DNA of 64,000 nt from Sugiyamaella lignohabitans (Eukaryota > Ascomycota > Dipodascomycetes > Dipodascales > Trichomonascaceae): assembly GCF_001640025.1 (NCBI RefSeq), contig NC_031674.1, positions 806,001 through 870,000 on the forward strand, read 5' to 3'. A model generated the notes under the pieces. It was not told where the DNA came from. It ran no database searches and saw nothing but the letters and a program-made list of their open reading frames with translations. Position 1 is the stretch's first letter. Every line of letters begins with the position of its first letter. Positions 22,314 to 32,465 of the stretch are shown here, piece after piece. A program made the position numbers and the translations under genes.

Positions 22314-24581
22314 ATGAGTGGTCGATGTAAGTGATTATGAAATGACTGAGTCAGATATATCAGGAATTGGTTGTTGTAAAAGATATAGACCAGTTGGTAC
22401 TGGATTCAACGAGTTTAGGACTGTCGACGACTGTAAAAGGAAGTCAGGGTGTTTCGAGGATAGTCGAGGATAAACTTTGTCAATCGAGACAATCGACGAC
22501 AATCGATGGCTTTTGAACCTTATACAACTGTTTTATGAGTTTTGATGTGGATGACGAAGTGTAGAAGCTGTTTTTAATGGAGGATTAAAATGAAATAGGG
22601 TCTAACAGGGCTGTATAGTACGTTTGCTGGACCTTGCCAAGCCATTCCTGCCAGTCTTGCCTGAAATCGAGGCACCTCTACAAAAGGTAAGTACATAATA
22701 TTCACAACAGGAGCATGTTATTTTATTGTGGTTGTTGTCTTGTCATTACTGTTGGTATTTTGTTGTCAAGTCTTAGTCGACTCGCTCTGTTATTGACTGT
22801 TCGCTCTCACTGGCTGCATCGTCAATCTGCAGATTTTCACATCAGATTCCATGGACGAAGTTTCATGATCATATCATCGTCTTGTTTTTGGTGGTTTTAT
22901 GTGGATTCTGTCAGCATTTTATTAGATTTCGAGAATATTTCATCGACTTTTCACTGGCTTCACTGTCGAGGAACCAGTAACAATACACTCAGCACAGTGA
23001 ATTATGAACTCTTACATGGACTTTCGCATGGACTCGAGACGAAAAGCGGTGTCTAAGATTGATGACAGCAACAGACAACAACAGAGAAGAACCCCAGAAT
23101 GCAGACACCCCCGAAGAAACGACTCGAGCGCAGCTCGAGGAGCCACGGGGTCTGGGGCAGAGCCCCAGCCGCCGGAGGCAGACCCCCACCCCCTGAATAA
23201 CCCGAAACAGAAGCTAACAAGAATCTAGGTTGGCTACGATGAAAAGCTCATTTGGACCGTCAGTGCAGGTGTGCTGTGGTTTTTCTTCAACGAGTTTCCT
23301 CTTTACGGGGTCAAGCAAGCCGTCACTGAGACTGCCGACCCCATTTACTGGTTGAGACCCATTTTCGCCAGCACCAGAGGTACTTTGGGAGAGATCGGAG
23401 TTATTCCCATTATTACTGCTGGTTTCGTTTTCCAGTGGTTAGGCGGTTTACAGGTGATTGATGTCAACCTCGAATTGAGAAGCGACCGTGAACTGTACCA
23501 AACTGCCCAGAAGCTTTTTGCTTTGTTGCTGATTGTTGGCCAAGCCGTTGGTATTGTTTTCAGCGGCGTGTATGGTTCAGCTGGCGAGTTGGGCGCTGGT
23601 GGTCTTGTTTTGATTATCTCGCAACTTGTTATGGGTGGAGCTATGCTTCTTCTCATTGACGAGACCTTGCAAAAGGGATACGGATTCAGCACCGGATTCT
23701 CTCTTTTCGCTGTTTTGTCTGTCAGCACCAAGTTTGTGTGGAACGCACTTTCTTTGTCGACTCAAGATATCGGCAGAGGTAAGGAGTTTATTGGTGCTAT
23801 TGTATCTCTTGTCCACGGTCTGTTCACTCGTAACTTCAAGAACGCCTTGATTGAGAGTTTCTACAGAACCCACTTGCCCAATGTGTTTGAGGTTTACGGC
23901 AACATTCTTGCTTTTGGCGCCGTTGTGTTCCTTCTTAACTTCAGATACGATATCAATGTCAAGTCGACCAAGGTGCGAACTCCCAGTTCTAACTACCCCA
24001 TCCGTCTGCTGTACACTGGCAATGTGCCAATTTACATGTTCTACGCCATTGTGAGCAACCTGTTCATTTTCAGCAACATTCTGTTCAGACTGTTCCCATC
24101 CAATGTAGTTGTTCGTCTCATTGGTACCTGGGAACAACACGGTGACAACCCTCAATTGTTTGCTGTGTCTGGTTTGTGTTACTACTTGCAACCACCCTTT
24201 GGACTTGTTGAGGCCCTGTGGGACCCTATTAAGACCGTTATCTACGCCTCAACCCTGATTTTGGCTGCTATCTACTTCGCCAAGACCTGGACCGAAATCT
24301 CGGGCTCGTCACCCCGTGACATTGCCAAGCAATTTAAGGACAACGACATTGTTATCGTCGGTCACCGTGATGTGGCTATTTTGCGTGAACTCAAGAAGAT
24401 CATCACCCCCGCTGCTGCTATTGGAGGAGCTCTTTCTGCCGCCGTCATTGTGCTGCCCGACCTGCTCGGCTTCACTGGCTCTGGTCTCCTCATGTTCATC
24501 GGTGCCAGCACCATCTACACCTACTTCGAGATCATCGCCCAAGAGAGCGGCCAACCAGGCTTCAGCGTCGGCAACTGGTAA
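22314..24581 (+). CDS. Sec61/Ssh1-type translocon alpha subunit
   Basis: Three exons (22314-22326, 22619-22686, 23229-24581) give 477 residues. The joined N-terminus reads MSGRLRLLDLAKPFLPVLPE, close to the Ssh1/Sec61 start. Family landmarks include the plug region (PLYGV..ADPIYWLRPIFASTRGTL), LRSDRELYQTAQKL, DETLQKGYGFSTGFSLF, the STKVR segment, SGLCYYLQPP and TWTEISGSSPRDIAKQFKDN. About ten membrane helices are evident. The protein forms the ER protein-conducting channel. Divergence from canonical Sec61 in helices 5-8 and the Gly/Gln-rich C-terminus suggest Ssh1, the second co-translational channel, but Sec61 proper is possible. Both introns fit the local consensus; intron 2 carries a GC module. 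Confidence 0.88.
22327..22618 (+). other. SSH1 intron 1, 292 nt
   Basis: The donor is GTAAGT after a 13-nt exon. The end reads CTAACAGGGCTGTATAG. The AG touching the branch motif would put the frame into a stop; the next usable AG (after CTGTAT) restores the conserved N-terminus. This repeats the skipping of a too-close AG seen in ARP4. Confidence 0.82.
22687..23228 (+). other. SSH1 intron 2, 542 nt, carries a GC module
   Basis: Donor GTAAGT; acceptor GCTAACAAGAATCTAG. It is phase 0 and joins Gln-Lys to Val-Gly-Tyr-Asp-Glu-Lys. At 542 nt it is the longest secure intron in the window. Module R12 lies 49 bp before the acceptor. Confidence 0.85.
23120..23179 (-). repeat. GC module R12, solo 60-bp unit inside SSH1 intron 2
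   Basis: B-type unit in right-arm orientation relative to the gene, opposite to R3 in ARP4. The tail reads CGACTCGAGCGCAGCTCGAG, which extends the tail hairpin by removing the usual G-A mismatches. Confidence 0.93.
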
Positions 24582-24673
24582 ATTCTCGCCGCCCACACTC
24601 ATTGATCGCAAAATTAACACCCTCTGTACATTTGTATATTTAGATCGAGACTTAATACTTGGCTTGTGTGCCT

Positions 24674-24733
24674 GCCTCCGGCGGCTGGGGCTTCGCCCCA
24701 GACCCCGCTGCTCCTCTCGCTTCGCTCGAGTCG
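24674..24733 (+). repeat. GC module R13, 60-bp unit after SSH1
   Basis: B-type unit, 92 bp after the SSH1 stop. Its tail is tandemly duplicated (see 24708-24795). Confidence 0.95.
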
Positions 24734-24795
24734 GGCGTGGCGGTCCCTGATCTGCTCCTCTCGCTTCGCTCGAGTCGGGCGTGGCGGTCCCTGAT
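24708..24795 (+). repeat. 44-bp tandem duplication of a GC-module tail
   Basis: Positions 24708-24751 and 24752-24795 are identical, starting CTGCTCCTCTCGCTTCGCTC and ending GGCGGTCCCTGAT. The unit covers the tail hairpin plus 23 bp of flank, so the duplication happened after insertion. Confidence 0.93.
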
Positions 24796-25089
24796 CTGCT
24801 TTTTCTTTGGGTTGAAGGGTGTGATTTTCGCCATCGGTTGTCACGGAGAAGGGTGCCTGTCAAATCAGACCTCGTTCTATTTAATGGGTTTATATACTAA
24901 TCATAGAAGTTATATCTAACTAACATATTAATAATAGGTTTATATTAAATACAAAGTCTTATTATTTATAGCTATTGAAATAATCTTCTTAGGAGGGTTC
25001 AGAACTTACAGGAAGAGCGTTTTTTCAAGCAATCGGTGTCTAGCAACGCCATTCGACCCCAAGTTGAAATAGTACCAGCTCCCGACGCT

Positions 25090-25149
25090 CGACTCGAGCG
25101 AAGTGAGAGGAGCAGCGGGGTCTGGGGCGGAGCCCCAGCCGCCGGAGGC
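25090..25149 (-). repeat. GC module R14, solo 60-bp unit before MAK5
   Basis: B-type, right-arm orientation, one change in the tail loop region (GCGAAGTGAG). It is 168 bp upstream of the MAK5 start and forms a long inverted pair with R13. Confidence 0.95.
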
Positions 25150-25317
25150 ACACCCCCGTCCCCTGAAGGGCCCAAAAAGGGAACGTCAGGGGTATGTGGC
25201 TGGGAAGTTGATAGCGGTTAGGGTAGATAGAGCACTGAAATATTTTTTGGTGCAGGAGGTTGGTGAGGGTGTAGGGAGTGATCTGGAGAGTGTTTTATTT
25301 ATTTATTAAGTTCTGAA

Positions 25318-27534
25318 ATGGCGGGAAAGGCGTTGAAACGTAAGCTCAGTTCGAAGAGTAATGGGCCACAGAAGAGTGGTCTGAAAAAAGCCAAGAAAAC
25401 CGTCGCTTTGGATAATCTGGCCTGGAAGTCGGTGGATGTGGCTGACGGTGGGTTGGACGATTTCGAGGGTTTTTACGGCCTGGAGGAGGTCGATGGTGTC
25501 AGTGTCGAGGTCGAGAACGGGACATTGAAATTCAAGGCTGCTGAGAGTAAAGAGGATACTGAGAATGAGGAGAAAGAGAAGGCTCCTACCAATGGATCCG
25601 CCAAGAACAAAGCATCTGAGAAGGTAGCTCCGTACGTCTCGCCATTTGCCGAGGAGGAGGAAGATGACTATGAGGATTCAGACTCTGAAGAAAATCAAGG
25701 AGAAGAGGAAGAGGAAGAAGGCGAAAGTGAGATAGATGAATCAAAAGAGTCAAAAAATAAAACGGCAAAAGGAGCTGAGAACAAGAAGAAGTCGTCAGGT
25801 CTAGTATCTCTAAAGACTCCAGGAAATCCATTTGATTTACTGGAAGAGACAGAATCAGAAGTTTCAGCTGAGTTGGACTGGTCACTGCCAGACACGACGC
25901 TGTCGTCGTCTATTCTAACTGCCCTGTCAGCACTCAAATTTTATAAGCCCACAGATATCCAGGCACAGGTCATTCCCGAGATTCTCACTGATTCAGATGT
26001 TATTGGAAAGGCTGCCACTGGTTCAGGTAAGACCCTGGCTTATGGAATCCCTATTATAGAAAAGCATATTCGACTCAGTGAAAGCATTAAACCCGCCAAA
26101 AAATGGCCCACGGCACTTATTTTTGGCCCTACTAGAGAATTAGTGCATCAAATCACAAAGCATCTTGAACAGGTGTGGAAGTACGGAAACTTCACTGGTT
26201 CTGGAGTTGTGGCTATTACCGGTGGTCTGGCTATCCAAAAACAACGCAGATTGATTGACAATAATCCTGCTATTATTGTGGCTACGCCGGGTCGTTTTCT
26301 GGAAATCCTCACTGAGGCCACTAGTGAGTTCAGAGACCAGTTTAAGAAATGCGAGACTCTTGTTCTTGATGAAGCAGATCGTTTAATTCAAGAAGGCCAT
26401 TTCCAAGAACTAGAGAAGATTCTCGACTTGATTGGCCGTGGTAGAAGAACCAGGCGTCAGACTTTAGTGTTCTCAGCTACTTTCCAAAGAGATCTAATGA
26501 AGAAACTTGATAGCAAACGAACCTCGTCAAACGCCGGTCGTCAAGCTTCTAATGCTGGAGCATTGAAAATTCTGAATGAAAAGCTCGAGTTCAAGGATAA
26601 GAATCCTGTTTTTATCGACTCTAACCCCGCCGAGTCAGTTGCCCGCAGCGTTGTCGAGTCTATTATGGAATGTGGTGCTATGGAGAAAGATCTTTATTTG
26701 TACTACTTTCTCCTCACATATCCAGCTAGAAGCATTGTTTTTGTCAACAGTATCGACACAGTCAAGCGTCTTGTGCCATTCCTCAAAGAACTTGGTCTAC
26801 CAAGTCTCGGACTCCACTCAGATATGATCCAGAAGCAACGTCTAAGATCTTTGGAAAGATTCAAAGCTAACGATAAGAGTATTCTGGTGGCCACAGATGT
26901 TGCCGCTAGAGGTCTTGATATCCCACTTATTGACCACGTTGTACACTACCACTTGCCTCGTACCGCTGATATGTATATTCATCGATCAGGAAGAACTGCC
27001 CGTGCTGGCAATGAGGGTGTCTCCTTACTTCTCTGCTCACCAGATGAAGCTTCTGGACCATTAATCAAGCTCAAGCGTGCTTTATACAAAGATAACGCCA
27101 CGAACAAGACTGCCATGAAAACATTTGAAGTCGAATACGATTTCCTCAACCGACTCAAACCACGAATTACTCTCGCCAAACAAATCTCCGACACAGTCAA
27201 CCAGTCAACCCACAAAGGTAAAACCGATGCCTGGCTCAAGAAAGCTGTTGAAGATCTCGGAGTCGACCTTTCCGACGACGAAATTGAGAACATCACTGGC
27301 GACAGACGCAAGAAGAATAAACCTGAACAGCCCAAAGGTGATCTGAGGTCGCTACGTGCTCAGTTACAATCAGAACTTCAACGTCCTGTTGGACACGCTG
27401 GTAAATACCTCACTCGTGGCACAGTCAACCTCGCCCAAATGGTCACCTCTGGCAAGTCTCACCAGGCTTTCCTCGGCAAAGAGCAAACTAGCGCTCTCGA
27501 GAGTCTCAACACGAAGCCTAAATCCAAGAAATAA
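25318..27534 (+). CDS. Mak5, DEAD-box helicase for 60S biogenesis
   Basis: The 738-residue protein has an acidic N-terminus containing the Mak5 signature GLEEVDGVSVEVENGTLKF near residue 54. The helicase core follows: Q-motif region (FYKPTDIQAQVIP), ATGSGKTLAYGIP (Walker A), PTRELVHQI, VATPGRFLEIL, VLDEADRLI (DEAD), VFSATF (SAT), IVFVNSID, ATDVAARGLDIP and HRSGRTARAG. The C-terminus is Lys-rich. Mak5 acts in the nucleolus in 27S pre-rRNA processing. KRI1, another ribosome-assembly gene, is 18 kb away. Length matches Saccharomyces Mak5 (773). Confidence 0.94.
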   Translation: MAGKALKRKLSSKSNGPQKSGLKKAKKTVALDNLAWKSVDVADGGLDDFEGFYGLEEVDGVSVEVENGTLKFKAAESKEDTENEEKEKAPTNGSAKNKASEKVAPYVSPFAEEEEDDYEDSDSEENQGEEEEEEGESEIDESKESKNKTAKGAENKKKSSGLVSLKTPGNPFDLLEETESEVSAELDWSLPDTTLSSSILTALSALKFYKPTDIQAQVIPEILTDSDVIGKAATGSGKTLAYGIPIIEKHIRLSESIKPAKKWPTALIFGPTRELVHQITKHLEQVWKYGNFTGSGVVAITGGLAIQKQRRLIDNNPAIIVATPGRFLEILTEATSEFRDQFKKCETLVLDEADRLIQEGHFQELEKILDLIGRGRRTRRQTLVFSATFQRDLMKKLDSKRTSSNAGRQASNAGALKILNEKLEFKDKNPVFIDSNPAESVARSVVESIMECGAMEKDLYLYYFLLTYPARSIVFVNSIDTVKRLVPFLKELGLPSLGLHSDMIQKQRLRSLERFKANDKSILVATDVAARGLDIPLIDHVVHYHLPRTADMYIHRSGRTARAGNEGVSLLLCSPDEASGPLIKLKRALYKDNATNKTAMKTFEVEYDFLNRLKPRITLAKQISDTVNQSTHKGKTDAWLKKAVEDLGVDLSDDEIENITGDRRKKNKPEQPKGDLRSLRAQLQSELQRPVGHAGKYLTRGTVNLAQMVTSGKSHQAFLGKEQTSALESLNTKPKSKK

Positions 27535-27569
27535 ACTGTCATTTTACATTATACGTTAGTGGCCGTCCT

Positions 27570-27622
27570 GCCTCCGGCGGCTGGGGCTCTGCCCCAGACC
27601 CCGTGGTGCTCGCTTCGCGAGC
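27570..27622 (+). repeat. GC module R15, solo 53-bp C-type unit between MAK5 and SUP45
   Basis: The tail is the perfect hairpin GCTCGCTTCGCGAGC, the C-type form. It begins 35 bp after the MAK5 stop and ends 84 bp from the SUP45 stop. Confidence 0.95.
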
Positions 27623-27706
27623 TTTTCGGCGGGTCTCAGAAGTACTAAACAGGGTACAGGCAAAATCAGAAATGTATAAAGAGCAGAGCTTTTAGTCTAA
27701 AATTAT

Positions 27707-29023
27707 TTAAATGTAGTCATCATCGTCGTCGAAATATTCGTCGTCACTCTCGTCCACAAGCTGTTCAAAGTTGACCTTGTAACGGAGGATGGCTCCGATA
27801 CCACCGAAACCACGCACGAATTGGGCACCTTCACTACTTCTGTCAGTGACGAATTCTAGGGTGGCACCGAAGCTTTGATAGTTCTCAGCAAGCCATTCCA
27901 GGAGTGGCTTCTCCTCGACGACTTCTAACTCGTTGCCAGCCTTGTCCAGTAAGTGGTCCTTGTTGGGAGCGTCCTTTGCAGCGTGTACCACCACAGTCGA
28001 CTCGCCATCGGCGCTCTTAAGAGTCAGTCTCATGATGTTGAGGTTCTCAAATACAATGACAGTTTCACAGGCACCCATATCGAGAGCCTTTAAGGTATCG
28101 TCGACACCATAACAGAACTTGCCAGAATCCTGCGAGATCTCGTCGAAGTATGCGTTGATGAGTTTCTTTTCTTGGATGAATTTAACATTAGACAGGGTCT
28201 CAGCAGACAACTCAATGGCCTGGTTGAATCCGTTTTCTCCACCATATGATACATCGACAATCTTGATGACCTTGGCCTGCAGACGGTTATCGAAAAGGTC
28301 GGATTGTGATAATTCGGTCTTGAAATCAGCAGAACCTGCTAACACTAAACCGGTAACATTAACCTTGTCAGCGGTGATGAAGTTTTGCACCGCCACTTCA
28401 GCTACTTTACGCACATAATTATGACGCTTTTCATCACGGAGACGGGCGAAACGCAACGCGGATTGACCACCACGACCGTGCTTTTTGGGTAAATCGACTG
28501 TGAATTTATGGAGAATCTCACGAGTGTTACCAGATAAAGTACCGAAAAGAGCTCCGTTACCATCCATAACAATGAATCCGAACTTAGAGTCACTCTCTAG
28601 CAGCTCTGAAAGGGCCTCAGTGTGAAACTTGTTATCACACAAGTATAATGAAGTATTGATGGGCTTAAAAGGCTCGAAATCAATGTTGACCTTTCTCTCT
28701 TTGCCTTCTTCAGTGATAATTTCACCACAGTAGATGACTAAACCATTAGGTGGCACCTTGTTATAAAGCTTGAGTCTTTGTTGAGTTGAAGTGATGGCTG
28801 ACAGCACCGACAGTCTGTTGACACGGGATTTAATATTAGAAGCGGTTCCGTACTCATCAGCAAGCATCCTCGCCGTTAAGGGGATCTGGCCCTTTGGAGG
28901 GATAATTAGCGAAATCATCGAAGTACCATTACCACGAGCTTGCTCGAGGTTCTTGATCAATTTCTTGACCTTCCAGATCTGGATGTTCTTCTCAGCATCT
29001 GTTTCTTCTTGAGCTGGTGCCAT
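27707..29023 (-). CDS. eRF1, translation release factor
   Basis: The 438-residue protein matches eukaryotic eRF1 over its full length. The N domain has the stop-codon-reading TASNIKS motif near residue 62 and YxCxxx-type YLCDNKF near 126. The M domain has [14 protein letters not shown], whose GGQ triggers peptidyl-tRNA hydrolysis. The C domain binds eRF3 and ends in the acidic [15 protein letters not shown] tail. The codons in this strongly expressed gene follow the standard code. A CACGTG box lies 103 bp upstream of the start. Confidence 0.97.
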   Translation of the reverse strand: MAPAQEETDAEKNIQIWKVKKLIKNLEQARGNGTSMISLIIPPKGQIPLTARMLADEYGTASNIKSRVNRLSVLSAITSTQQRLKLYNKVPPNGLVIYCGEIITEEGKERKVNIDFEPFKPINTSLYLCDNKFHTEALSELLESDSKFGFIVMDGNGALFGTLSGNTREILHKFTVDLPKKHGRGGQSALRFARLRDEKRHNYVRKVAEVAVQNFITADKVNVTGLVLAGSADFKTELSQSDLFDNRLQAKVIKIVDVSYGGENGFNQAIELSAETLSNVKFIQEKKLINAYFDEISQDSGKFCYGVDDTLKALDMGACETVIVFENLNIMRLTLKSADGESTVVVHAAKDAPNKDHLLDKAGNELEVVEEKPLLEWLAENYQSFGATLEFVTDRSSEGAQFVRGFGGIGAILRYKVNFEQLVDESDDEYFDDDDDYI

Positions 29024-29125
29024 TTTGTGCTGTATAAATTAATTTGGTCTGGTGAGGAAATAGAAATTAAATGTGCAAAAAATTTTTAAATATGATAAGA
29101 TAACCAGAAAAATCAGTCTTGGCTC

Positions 29126-29131
29126 CACGTG
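29126..29131. promoter_or_regulatory. CACGTG box upstream of SUP45
   Basis: Perfect E-box core, 103 bp before the SUP45 ATG, a plausible Cbf1/bHLH site. A six-base match can be chance. Confidence 0.35.
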
Positions 29132-29374
29132 AACGAAATGTGTCGGCTACCAAATCAAATACCTGATTACCAATAAACGTGCCACAGCTAATTTTCTACC
29201 AAGAAAGCTACCAAATTTCTGCTAATGATATGACGATGACTTTTTTTTCACTATTTCTCAACGATATTCATAGCCCAAAACGGCACTGCGCCGCACAAAA
29301 CCCTTACCTCCCAGCAATACACCCAGATCAAGCATCTCTTATAGGAACCATCACTCACCAAATCCAGGAGGTGA

Positions 29375-29509
29375 GCCTCCGGCGGCTGGGGCTCCGCCCC
29401 AGACCCCGCTGCTCCTCTCGCTTCGCTCGAGTCGGGGCGTCGACGGTCCGAACAACTCCTGCGAAGCAGGAGCCACGGGGTCTGGGACGGAGCCCCAGCC
29501 GCCGGAGGC
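29375..29509 (+). repeat. GC module R16, full element upstream of SUP45
   Basis: The order is tail B, core (CGTCGACGGTCCGAACAA), tail A. The right-arm stem has a G-to-A change (CTGGGAC), breaking one pair. It lies 395 bp from the STE24 stop, one of the few genes without a close 3' module. Confidence 0.95.
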
Positions 29510-29904
29510 TGTGAGGCTGACTCACGCAATAAGCTATCAAGCGGGCACTCACATACGATTCGGGCTTTAGTTTTATCTGGCTCTTTGGTGTTTCACTACT
29601 TTCAGTAAGGCCTTAATATGCAAGTGAGAAAACAATCAGTAAGAAAGATATATTGATAATAGTTGTGATGAGAAAAATATTCCCTAATATAAAACAGTCC
29701 AGTAGGGAGAAAGGGTCGTATTTATAATTCAATGGTGAACTCTAAATCACGCCATCTTTCGGTCTTCTGGTACTAGAGAATAAAATAATTGGACCCAGAA
29801 ATAATCTGGGTTAGGGACTTTTCAACCAGGGGTAGCTAGCGGAGCTTACAGAGGCACATGTGCCCCAGGAAATTAGGTTAAATAGATTTTATTGAGCAAA
29901 TCTT

Positions 29905-31350
29905 TTAGTGCTTTTTCTTTTGGATGGCCTCGGTAGCAAGACGCAGGGCCTTAAGACGTTCAGGTAGAATGGGGTGAGAGTGGTGGTAGGACGAGTAGAG
30001 CCAGTCGGCATCGACGTTGGACAGGTTTTCGGTGTGGATTCCAATGAGCGATTTCGACAGTTCGGGTCCGTAGTTGAGATTGACAGCGTAGTCGTCTGCT
30101 TGGAACTCAAAGGATCGGCTCATGAGGTTCATGGCAAAACTGAGAAGACTCTCCAAGGGTTGGAGAATGTCACCAAACAGGATAAATCCAACCAAAATAG
30201 GATACTGAGATGAGGAGCTGAAGAATCCAAATGAATTGTACAGTGATTGGTTGCGAATAAATGCCGAGAACAGAGCGAAAATGGCAAACAGATGGGCTTG
30301 TGCGACAAGAAGCATCTTGGTAGTGTGCGATAGAGCCCAGTGACCAATCTCATGCGCCAATACAGCAGTGACTTCGTCAACAGTAGACTTCTCAATCAGA
30401 GTATCAAAAATAACAATCTGCTTGCTCCATGGTAAACCGTAGAAATAGGCATTAGAGTGTGAAGAACGTTTGGATCCGTCAATAACGTACAACTTGTTGA
30501 GTGGGAATTGAACGCGCTTGGCAAGATTTTCAACACTGGTCTTCAACTCACCATCCTCAAGTGGACTCAGTTTGTTGAACAAAGGTTGAATCAATGTCGG
30601 GAACACGGCAATGGCAACTACTTGGAAACCAACCATAAACAACCACAAATAGAAAAAGAATTGATCACCGAAGTAATCGATAATCTTCAAAATAGCAGCA
30701 ATCAATGGGGCACCAATAACAATCTTCAGGATCTCAGATTTGACCAGGTCAGTGAAGAAAAGGCCAATGGTCTGTTTATTGAATCCAAAACGCTCTTCAA
30801 TCACAAAATCAGAATACAACGACAATGGTAAAGAGATGATAGTCTCGACAAATTGGAATCCAAGCAAGAAAACAATCGACTGAGCAGTCAGACCAGAGAA
30901 CCACTTAGAATGGCCATAGGCAGCCAAAAATTTGCCGGCCAAGCCAAACATCTTTGGCAATAAGTCGTACTTTAGAATAGCCACGTTCTGAACAAACGAA
31001 AAAAATGATGTGAAAAACCCAAACTTGGCTTTGGCCCGACCATATTCCTGTGTCTTTTTAAACGTCTCTTGAGTGATGACATTATCCAACTCCTTGGGAG
31101 GAGAAGGTTTCTTCAGCACTTGATACTGTCTATAACTTAAGTATGTCGTAAATAGATATTGTCCGGCAGTGAAGCCCATAACCAGACCCTTCCAATTGAA
31201 GCCGGGACGGTCGGCTGTGGCAGCAAGTTTCTAGTTTCTGGTTAGTTCATCCCACAGAACAGGCGAGTTAAAAGCTTGATCTTAGACTTCATTTTCGAGT
31301 CCACCTCATGCAAAAGCTTGTATTTCAAAACTTACTGCCAAGAATTCCAT
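29905..31350 (-). CDS. Ste24 CAAX prenyl protease
   Basis: Exons are 31336-31350 and 29905-31230, giving 446 residues that begin MEFLAKLAATADRPGFNWKGL. The zinc-metalloprotease signature AVLAHEIGHWALSH carries the HEXXH site; the third zinc ligand is expected in the FEFQADDYAV segment. Seven or more membrane helices are evident. Ste24 lies in the ER and inner nuclear membranes, where it cleaves the CAAX tripeptide and matures a-factor, and it clears clogged translocons. The 105-nt intron has donor GTAAGT and ends CTAACCAGAAACTAG, again with a nearer AG skipped. A partial PACE core (GTGGCAAA) lies about 40 bp upstream of the ATG. Confidence 0.94.
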
Positions 31351-32465
31351 TTTTACTTGAAATTCACAGTACAAATGAAAAGTTTCGTCTAGTGGCAAAC
31401 AAGTAGGGATTAAGCTCTGTATTTATGCTCGACAAGTGGCAGATACATTTCTGTCACGATTTTGGCTTCTCGATAGCTTATCCGTTATCTCGCGCCGCAT
31501 GTCAGCCGCCTCACTCCATATTCAGCATCTCATGTCGACTTCGCCAACTTCTCTCTCTATAACTCCTCCTTGATTAGGTTCATATTGAACCTAATGTCGT
31601 CTGCTTCACATTCTTCGTTTTCCAGTTTGTCTTAGCTCGATTCACATTCGCTTCTCCATGGTCATTTGGCCCAGGTTTTGTTTCATCTAATAATTTCGCC
31701 TCATTTTTTTTTCTTCAATTTCTTTCTTCATTTTCTTCTCAAAGATTGTTTTCTATTTTTTCCTCTTGTTCTCAATTATTATATAAAGGGTACTTTTTTA
31801 CTCTTTCAATTAGTTTAATTCTTTAGATATTAAAACATATGTTATCCTTATAAAAACTTCCTTCAATTGCGATTACTCCCAGTACTTAACCAACTTTCAT
31901 ACAACTTTATCTAGGGGTAAGAGTACAAGAATCTTAAAGGTTAACCTGGTAATTCTCCTAATTCTTATCTCTAGATTACGGTTTCGCAAACCACATAAAG
32001 TATTCCGAATATCTCGGAAGAACATGAAATTGCCGTGCATCTTCGGAAAACACACGTGACAATATTCCTCATTACGCGTTCTGGAGGGGAGCATCCAATA
32101 AGCGAAATCAACCCGCATATGATTTACACCTATAAATCATAGCACACGACCTCACAGCAACAACTGGAACATCGATGAATGCAGACTGACATCACATTAC
32201 ACCACAGACAATGTGTGATTCTGCTCCAAAGATTGAGAGACTCAATTTTGGCTTTGGCTGGGGTACAATGACTAGCCAAGATCTGGGGTAAAAACCTTGG
32301 TAACTAAAGGTCGGTGCAGAAAAACATCCCCTAACAATCGCTGAGTTAAAGTGGAGGAATCGAGGAAATATTATGGCATATCTATTATTGAGAGAAATAA
32401 TAAAATAAGAATAAATACAGTTTGCTACATCATAACGTTCGTGACACTGAGGAATAATTTTTAGT
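31351..32465. promoter_or_regulatory. STE24 promoter region and MUP1-type 3' flank
   Basis: AT-rich and pyrimidine-rich in 31660-31860. No GC module, coding frame or RNA gene was recognised. Confidence 0.55.

Larger units (their letters stand above)
24582..25317. other. Intergenic between SSH1 and MAK5
   Basis: It contains modules R13 and R14 in inverted orientation with about 300 bp between them. The middle (24850-25010) is strongly AT-rich with no coding frame. Confidence 0.6.
29024..29904. promoter_or_regulatory. SUP45 upstream region and STE24 3' flank
   Basis: It holds a CACGTG box and full module R16. The remainder is AT-rich without a coding frame. Confidence 0.6.

Noticed and set aside
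23577..24191. 204-codon minus-strand ORF inside SSH1
   Set aside because: It is antisense to conserved translocon sequence and has no family features. The same applies to antisense ORFs in KRI1, MAK5 and ARP4.
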